Part shown: positions 59,701 to 64,000 of the stretch, in pieces
How positions within the stretch are numbered: the first letter of the stretch is position 1
Layout of the letters: each line of letters begins with the position of its first letter
Source of the DNA: Sutcliffiella horikoshii
GTDB taxonomy: Bacteria > Bacillota > Bacilli > Bacillales > Bacillaceae_I
Direction: 5' to 3'
DNA length: 64,000 bases
Assembly (NCBI RefSeq): GCF_021991925.1
Contig: NZ_RXZI01000001.1
Span: 620,001-684,000, forward strand
The notes under the pieces: generated by a model
What the model saw: the letters and a program-made list of their open reading frames with translations, nothing else
Database searches by the model: none
What the model was told of the DNA's origin: nothing
Translations under genes and position numbers: made by a program

Positions 59701-61100
59701 CCGGGGAGTATCAGCCGAGAGCCCATAACTACACAAAGGTTCTGTTCGGCGAGGATTATGTATTCCGTGCAGGTACAATAGGAACGGTTGCTGATAAAAC
59801 AGCCTATGGTTATGTGAAGGGGTATGCCAATGACCGCAACCTTATACTCCGTGGCGCAGAAGTGGACAGGCTGTCTTCCGGTTGTACAGGAGTTAGAAGG
59901 TCGACGGGACAGCATCCCGGGGGAATCATCGTAGTACCGGATTACATGGATATATTTGATTTCTCTCCTATCCAGTATCCAGCAGATGATCAGAATTCAG
60001 AATGGAAAACGACCCATTTTGATTTCCACTCCATCCATGATAATCTGCTTAAGCTGGATATCCTTGGACACGATGATCCTACCGTTATAAGAATGCTCCA
60101 AGATCTCAGTGGCATTGACCCTAAGACCATCCCCACGGATGATCCGTATGTAATGAAAATTTTCAGCGGGACGGATTCACTAGGAGTAACAGAAGAGCAA
60201 ATCATGTGTAAAACCGGAACACTTGGTATTCCAGAGTTTGGGACCCGTTTCGTCCGTCAGATGTTAGAAGATACGAAACCTTCCACTTTCTCAGAACTTG
60301 TACAGATATCCGGTCTCTCCCATGGTACGGACGTTTGGCTTGGAAATGCCCAAGAGCTTATCCATAATAAAACCTGCACACTTAGTGAGGTTATCGGGTG
60401 TCGTGATGATATCATGGTGTATCTTATCTATAAAGGGCTGGTCCCTTCCATGGCATTTAAAATCATGGAATCTGTCCGAAAAGGAAAAGGGCTGTCAGAT
60501 GAGTTCAAAGAGGAAATGATCAAAAACGATGTTCCCGCATGGTATATTGATTCCTGTTTGAAAATAAAATACATGTTCCCGAAAGCCCACGCAGCGGCCT
60601 ATGTTCTTATGGCGGTCCGTATCGCCTATTTCAAAGTGCACTTCCCGCTTATGTACTATGCAGCGTATTTTACAGTTCGAGCAGATGACTTTGATATAGA
60701 TACAATGGTTAAAGGTTCTGCTGCGATCCGTAAAGTAGTGGAAGAAATTAACGCAAAGGGCTTAGAAGCATCGCCAAAAGAAAAGTCCTTACTCACTGTT
60801 ATGGAACTTGCATTGGAAATGAGTGAACGAGGGTACTCATTCAAAAAAGTGGACTTGTATAAATCAAGCGCCACAGATTTCTTAATAGAAGGAGATTCCC
60901 TGATCCCTCCATTCAACTCTATACCTGGACTTGGAACAAATGCAGCGATTAATATCGTGAACTCTAGAGCCGATGGAGAATTCTTGTCCAAAGAAGACCT
61001 GCAACAAAGAGGAAGGATCTCTAAAACAATTCTGGAGTACCTAGATAACCATGGCTGTCTCGAAGGACTCCCAGATCAGAACCAACTTTCATTATTCTAA
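56787..61100 (+). CDS. polC: DNA polymerase III alpha subunit PolC (Gram-positive type)
   Basis: PolC is the main replicative polymerase with built-in proofreading. From TTG 56787 it is 1437 residues, the length of B. subtilis PolC. Domains in order: N-terminal domain, OB fold ([23 protein letters not shown]), PHP domain ([19 protein letters not shown]) split by the DEDD exonuclease ([35 protein letters not shown]), a zinc cluster ([18 protein letters not shown]), and the polymerase core ([24 protein letters not shown]). Start TTG is 9 nt after GGAAAGGGG; ATG 56763 lies upstream of that site. Confidence 0.97.
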   Translation: MLDQMSQEKKDRFRLLLQQLELTSDDIFPYFAEAGIEKLTVEKTSKSWHFHFVLERILPAKVYDLFYEKLTKSFAHIANVSFSLSVQDRSFENSYIADYWPICLKELQGCSPPLLMLLNGQVPTLQGNKLLLKARNEAEAIAVKKKLSSTICSTYEGFGFPTFILDTSLSHSEEEYQQFVEQKQQEDKQKALAAVTEMQKKDSSKDDNAVSGPVMIGYTIKDDAEIKTLAEIVEEERRVAVQGYVFDAETKELRSGRTLLTFKITDYTNSIMVKMFSRDKEDVPLLQAVKKGMWLKVRGSIQNDTFVRDLVMMANDINEFKGKEIVDTAPEGEKRVELHLHTPMSTMDAVSSISSLVAQAKKWGHEAIAVTDHAVAQAYPEAYAAGKKNGVKILYGLEANLVDDGVPIAYNSAHRNLAEETYVVFDVETTGLSAMYDTIIELAAVKVRGGEIVDRFESFANPHHALSATTINLTGITDDMVRDAPEVGDVLKDFAEWMQDDILVAHNASFDMGFLNIGFQRIGLGKAKNPVIDTLELGRLLFPSLKNHRLNTLCKKFDIELTQHHRAIYDAEATGYLLVKMLKDAFEKGITYHDELNDHSGTTDAYKRARPSHVTLLAINDIGLKNIFKIVSISHMNYFFRVPRIPRSQLQKLREGIIVGTACDKGEVFEGMMQKSPDEVEGIAEFYDYIEVQPPSNYAHLLELELVRDEKALKEIISNIVKLGEKLEKPVVATGNVHYLKETDKIHREILVRSQSGANPLNRHQLPDVHFKTTDEMLAAFSFLGEEKAKEIVVTNTQKIAGMVEEIKPIKDDLYTPKIEGADEEIREMSYSRARSIYGEDLPEIVEKRIEKELKSIIGHGFAVIYLISQKLVKKSLDDGYLVGSRGSVGSSFVATMTEITEVNPLPPHYVCPSCKLSEFFDDGSVGSGFDLPDKDCPNCGEAFTKDGHDIPFETFLGFKGDKVPDIDLNFSGEYQPRAHNYTKVLFGEDYVFRAGTIGTVADKTAYGYVKGYANDRNLILRGAEVDRLSSGCTGVRRSTGQHPGGIIVVPDYMDIFDFSPIQYPADDQNSEWKTTHFDFHSIHDNLLKLDILGHDDPTVIRMLQDLSGIDPKTIPTDDPYVMKIFSGTDSLGVTEEQIMCKTGTLGIPEFGTRFVRQMLEDTKPSTFSELVQISGLSHGTDVWLGNAQELIHNKTCTLSEVIGCRDDIMVYLIYKGLVPSMAFKIMESVRKGKGLSDEFKEEMIKNDVPAWYIDSCLKIKYMFPKAHAAAYVLMAVRIAYFKVHFPLMYYAAYFTVRADDFDIDTMVKGSAAIRKVVEEINAKGLEASPKEKSLLTVMELALEMSERGYSFKKVDLYKSSATDFLIEGDSLIPPFNSIPGLGTNAAINIVNSRADGEFLSKEDLQQRGRISKTILEYLDNHGCLEGLPDQNQLSLF

Positions 61101-61137
61101 TATTCAGGGGAAAGCCTGTTCCAACCACCATGTCCAC

Positions 61138-61266
61138 GCTGTTGACTGAAGTGGAAGATGTGAGACTCCGGCGGGAGATAGCGGTAGGTCGAGACCCCGC
61201 AACGAAGTGAGGAGGCTCGAGCATCGCCCCGCGGAAAGCGAACATCTGTAACGAAAGGAGACAGGG
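61138..61266 (+). repeat. Family A repeat, copy A5 (polC-rimP)
   Basis: A 129-bp element shortly after polC: CTGTTGACTGAAGTGG, GAGACTCCGGCGGGAGATAGCG, GAGACCCCGCAACGAAG, TGAGGAGGCTCGAGCATCG, CCCCGCGGAAAGCG, ending GGAGACAGGG. It is the inverted partner of A4, about 6.2 kb away. No independent polC terminator is clear, so this foldable element may serve as one. Confidence 0.85.
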
Positions 61267-61313
61267 AGTTGAAAGCCGAAAGGGCCGTGAACCCCTGAAA
61301 ACACTAGAAAGAT

Positions 61314-61342
61314 TTGCATATTCCTTACGGATATGATATATT
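61314..61342 (+). promoter_or_regulatory. Sigma-A type promoter of the nusA operon
   Basis: TTGCAT (61314-61319) and TATATT (61337-61342) are 17 bp apart. Predicted start near 61349, giving a leader of about 220 nt before rimP. The gap between polC and rimP (472 bp) holds repeat A5, this promoter and the leader hairpins. Confidence 0.6.
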
Positions 61343-61376
61343 TACATTGGAAATGCTATATACAGGCAATTAGCAG

Positions 61377-61396
61377 AGAGTGGGGAAACCCACTCT
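61377..61396 (+). promoter_or_regulatory. GNRA-loop hairpin in the rimP-nusA leader
   Basis: AGAGTGGG (61377-61384) and CCCACTCT (61389-61396) close a GAAA tetraloop; TTCG follows. The very stable fold near the 5' end suggests an RNA stability or regulatory element. Confidence 0.65.
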
Positions 61397-61501
61397 TTCG
61401 TATTGTGTTCCCATATTTCTGGCCACCCTGTTCTCTTATGTAATTGGAACAGGAAAGTTAGATTTCGTATCAGCTGTACATAAGCTTGCTTGTTTATGAT
61501 T

Positions 61502-61527
61502 CCCTGCTTATCGGCAGGGTCTTTTGT
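61502..61527 (+). promoter_or_regulatory. Candidate NusA-responsive attenuator in the rimP-nusA leader
   Basis: CCCTGC (61502-61507) and GCAGGG (61514-61519) with loop TTATCG are followed by TCTTTTGTT. The short stem and interrupted T-run are those of a weak intrinsic terminator, the kind that depends on NusA. NusA is reported to limit its own operon in B. subtilis by leader termination. Confidence 0.6.
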
Positions 61528-61572
61528 TCAGATTTTAAACACATCGTCTCGCGCTTGCGAAGGAGGAAAATG

Positions 61573-62043
61573 ATGAGCAAAAATGTGACTGAAACGGTGG
61601 AAGATCTTGCTCTTCCTATCGTCAAAGAAATGAATGTTGAATTAGTGGATATTGAATATGTAAAAGAAGGATCCTCTTGGTTTTTACGTGTATTCGTCGA
61701 CAAAGAAGGCGGGATCGACATCGAGGATTGCGGGACAGTAAGTGAGAAACTAAGCGAAAAGCTTGATGAACTAGATCCAATCCCTCACAATTATTTTCTC
61801 GAAGTCTCCTCACCAGGTGCAGAGCGCCCTCTAAAGAAAAAGGAAGACATTGAAAAAGCGGTCGGGAAATATGTAAATATTAAAACCTATGAACCGATTG
61901 ATGGATTAAAGTCTTTCGAAGGAGACCTTCTTGACTTCGATGGAGATACAATCAAACTCTCCATGACAATAAAAACACGCAAAAAAGAAGTTTCCATTCC
62001 ATATCCAAAGGTTGCGAAAGCACGTTTGGCAGTCAGGTTCTGA
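61573..62043 (+). CDS. rimP: Ribosome maturation factor RimP
   Basis: RimP helps early 30S assembly (S12 incorporation). The 156-residue product has the N-terminal domain ([32 protein letters not shown]) and [20 protein letters not shown]. Start chosen at ATG 61573, 6 nt after AGGAGG; the ATG at 61570 is too close. It heads the nusA operon. Confidence 0.97.
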   Translation: MSKNVTETVEDLALPIVKEMNVELVDIEYVKEGSSWFLRVFVDKEGGIDIEDCGTVSEKLSEKLDELDPIPHNYFLEVSSPGAERPLKKKEDIEKAVGKYVNIKTYEPIDGLKSFEGDLLDFDGDTIKLSMTIKTRKKEVSIPYPKVAKARLAVRF

Positions 62044-62134
62044 TACATTATCACCTGACAGACCGTCCCATTGAACTAGATGGAAACAGGTCACAAAAAA
62101 TGAAGTATAGGTATATTAAGGGGGACATGGTTGT

Positions 62135-63253
62135 ATGAGCAGCGAGTTATTTGATGCTTTAACCCTGATGGAAAAGGAAAAGGGCATTAGCAAAGATGTA
62201 ATTATTGAAGCGATTGAGGCTGCACTTATATCTGCTTACAAACGAAATTTCAATCAAGCACAAAATGTACGAGTTGATATGAACCTTGAAACAGGTACAA
62301 TGCGCGTATTTGCAAGAAAAGATGTAGTAGAGGAAGTTTTTGATTCCCGTCTTGAAATTTCCGTCCAGGAAGCACGTCAAATCAATCCGAACTACCAAGA
62401 AAACGATGTATTGGAAATTGAAGTGACGCCTAAGGACTTCGGCCGAATTGCGGCACAAACTGCAAAACAAGTGGTCACACAGCGTGTCAGGGAAGCTGAG
62501 CGTGGAGTCATTTACTCAGAATATATCGAACGTGAAGAAGATATCATGACTGGGATTGTGCAACGACTTGATGCCAAGTTCATTTATGTGAGCCTTGGGA
62601 AAATTGAAGCTTTGCTTCCAGTCAATGAGCAAATGCCTAATGAACATTACAAGCCTCATGATAGAATAAAAGTGTTCCTCACAAAAGTGGAGAAAACCAC
62701 GAAAGGTCCACAAATTTTTGTTTCCCGTTCACACCCAGGACTTTTAAAGCGTCTTTTTGAACTTGAAGTTCCAGAAATTTATGATGGTACAGTGGAAATA
62801 AAATCCGTTGCGCGTGAAGCCGGAGACCGCTCTAAGATCTCCGTACATTGTGACAACCCGGAAGTAGACCCGGTTGGGGCATGTGTAGGACCAAAGGGAC
62901 AAAGGGTGCAAGCGATTGTGAATGAACTTAAAGGAGAAAAGATTGACATCGTACGTTGGTCTAAAGATCCTGTTGAATTCGTTGCCAATGCATTAAGCCC
63001 TTCTAAAGTACTGGAAGTTCAAGTTAATGAAGAAGAAAAGGCTACGACAGTCATTGTTCCTGATTATCAACTTTCGCTAGCAATAGGTAAACGTGGACAA
63101 AATGCTCGACTTGCTGCCAAGCTAACTGGCTGGAAGATTGATATCAAGAGTGAGTCCGAAGCAGAAGAACTAGGAATCTACCCGAGTCTGTCTTTATCTA
63201 AAAACGATACAGATGAGATAGATGATGATTTCTACAACGAAGAAAATGAGTGA
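62135..63253 (+). CDS. nusA: Transcription termination/antitermination factor NusA
   Basis: NusA binds RNA polymerase and stimulates pausing and intrinsic termination. The 372-residue product has the N-terminal polymerase-binding domain, an S1 domain ([32 protein letters not shown]), and two KH domains ([49 protein letters not shown]), and ends in an acidic tail. The start is ATG 62135, behind AAGGGGGACATGG. Confidence 0.98.
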   Translation: MSSELFDALTLMEKEKGISKDVIIEAIEAALISAYKRNFNQAQNVRVDMNLETGTMRVFARKDVVEEVFDSRLEISVQEARQINPNYQENDVLEIEVTPKDFGRIAAQTAKQVVTQRVREAERGVIYSEYIEREEDIMTGIVQRLDAKFIYVSLGKIEALLPVNEQMPNEHYKPHDRIKVFLTKVEKTTKGPQIFVSRSHPGLLKRLFELEVPEIYDGTVEIKSVAREAGDRSKISVHCDNPEVDPVGACVGPKGQRVQAIVNELKGEKIDIVRWSKDPVEFVANALSPSKVLEVQVNEEEKATTVIVPDYQLSLAIGKRGQNARLAAKLTGWKIDIKSESEAEELGIYPSLSLSKNDTDEIDDDFYNEENE

Positions 63254-63274
63254 TAGTAAAAGAAGGTGAACCCG

Positions 63275-63562
63275 GTGAACAATCGTAAAAAGGTGCCAAT
63301 GCGTAAATGTGTGGCAAGTCAAGAACTGAAGCCGAAAAAAGAATTGATACGTATTGTACGTTCTAAAGAAGGCGAAGTTTCCATTGATCCTTCCGGTAAG
63401 AAATCAGGTAGAGGGGCATATCTTGCAAAGAACAAGGAAAGCATCCTCCTTGCTAAAAAGAAAAATATCTTAGCCCGTCACCTGGCAGTAACGATTGATG
63501 ATTCATTGTATGATGAATTACTTCAACTGGTAGAAACGGAGAACGGCTCAGCACATGAATAA
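63275..63562 (+). CDS. rnpM: RNase P modulator RnpM (YlxR)
   Basis: A 95-residue YlxR-family protein with [25 protein letters not shown] and [19 protein letters not shown]. YlxR was recently described as binding RNase P RNA and modulating its activity. Start chosen at GTG 63275, 6 nt after AGAAGGTG; the in-frame GTG at 63266 is within that site. Overlaps rplGB by 8 nt. Confidence 0.94.
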   Translation: MNNRKKVPMRKCVASQELKPKKELIRIVRSKEGEVSIDPSGKKSGRGAYLAKNKESILLAKKKNILARHLAVTIDDSLYDELLQLVETENGSAHE

Positions 63563-63854
63563 TCAATGGTTATCTATTGTCGGTCTTGCCACGAGGGCAA
63601 GAAAGACCATAACAGGGGAAGAACTTGTCATTAAAGAAGTAAGGGCAGGAAATGCAAAACTGGTGCTGATTGCCAGCGACGCTTCCGCCAATACCATGAA
63701 GAAATTGAATGATAAATGCACGTACTATAAAGTGCCGATAAGAACGGTAGAAAATCGGTATGAGTTAGGTCGAGCAATAGGCAAGGATGCGCGAGTGTCT
63801 GTAGCTATACTAGATGAAGGGTTTGCAAAAAAACTTCTTTCTATGCTCGATTAA
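63555..63854 (+). CDS. rplGB: L7Ae-family ribosomal protein YlxQ
   Basis: A 99-residue protein of the L7Ae/L30e family that binds kink-turn RNA. It has the family features [35 protein letters not shown] and [17 protein letters not shown]. Start ATG 63555 lies inside the end of rnpM. Usual position before infB. Confidence 0.93.
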   Translation: MNNQWLSIVGLATRARKTITGEELVIKEVRAGNAKLVLIASDASANTMKKLNDKCTYYKVPIRTVENRYELGRAIGKDARVSVAILDEGFAKKLLSMLD

Positions 63855-63871
63855 TCTTTGGGGGTGAATGT

Positions 63872-64000
63872 ATGACGAAATTACGCGTGTACGAATACGC
63901 TAAACAAAAGAACGTATCAAGTAAAGATGTCATCACAAAACTAAAAGAAATGAATATTGAGGTATCAAACCATATGGCAACATTAGACGAAGACACTATC
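63872..64000 (+). CDS. infB: Translation initiation factor IF-2 (3' truncated)
   Basis: Only the first 43 codons are in the window ([38 protein letters not shown]-like start), which is the IF-2 N-terminal domain. Start ATG 63872 follows GGGGGTGAA. IF-2 brings initiator tRNA to the 30S subunit; the GTPase part lies outside the window. Confidence 0.95.
   Translation, partial: MTKLRVYEYAKQKNVSSKDVITKLKEMNIEVSNHMATLDEDTI

Overview
The window is a 64-kb chromosomal segment of a low-GC Gram-positive bacterium of the family Bacillaceae (Bacillus in the broad sense). The evidence is the gene order, which runs almost exactly as in Bacillus subtilis from ffh to infB; a serine-type HslV (ClpQ) next to CodY; a 32-gene fla/che operon containing FliY, CheC and CheD, SwrD and SwrB; and AGGAGG-type ribosome binding sites with frequent GTG and TTG starts. 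Every gene lies on the + strand. The sequence alone does not fix the species. Both window ends cut a gene: ffh lacks its 5' end and infB its 3' end. I see no tRNA, rRNA, CRISPR, prophage or transposase gene.

Layout. 1-7831: translation and ribosome assembly genes ffh, rpsP, khpA, rimM, trmD, rplS, then lepB (signal peptidase I), rbgA, rnhB and the ylqG-ylqH pair, which resembles FliK and the C-terminal part of FlhB. 8058-13818: sucCD, dprA, topA. 14120-19177: trmFO, xerC, hslV, hslU, codY. 19441-47066: the fla/che operon, from the rod (flgB, flgC, fliE) and MS-ring/switch genes (fliF, fliG, fliM, fliY) through the export apparatus (fliH, fliI, fliJ, fliO, fliP, fliQ, fliR, flhB, flhA), hook genes (fliK, flgD, flgE), placement GTPases (flhF, flhG), chemotaxis genes (cheY, cheB, cheA, cheW, cheC, cheD), to sigD and swrB. 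47225-50549: rpsB, tsf, pyrH, frr. 50681-61100: uppS, cdsA, dxr, rseP, proS, polC. 61573-64000: the nusA operon rimP, nusA, rnpM, rplGB, infB.

The genes are conserved housekeeping and motility functions, so the unusual content is in the intergenic DNA and in one structural protein. Two families of small non-coding repeats are spread through the gaps. Family A is GC-rich, about 130-240 bp, with five copies (dprA-topA, topA-trmFO, tsf-pyrH, rseP-proS, polC-rimP). Family B is AT-rich, about 120-136 bp, with two copies (lepB-rbgA and cheD-sigD). The family B copy in front of sigD has terminal inverted repeats and a perfect 8-bp target duplication, so it looks like a MITE inserted into the motility operon just upstream of its sigma factor gene. 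Several copies begin or end with GGCTC, which with an 8-bp duplication suggests mobilisation by an ISL3-type transposase encoded elsewhere (inference).

Other points: the hook protein FlgE is 493 residues, with an insertion of about 190 mostly helical residues and a DxNxDG calcium-type loop. swrD has its Shine-Dalgarno sequence separated from the start codon by a perfect hairpin. The nusA operon leader carries a terminator-like hairpin that fits NusA-dependent autoregulation. A catabolite-response (cre) match lies downstream of the sucCD promoter.
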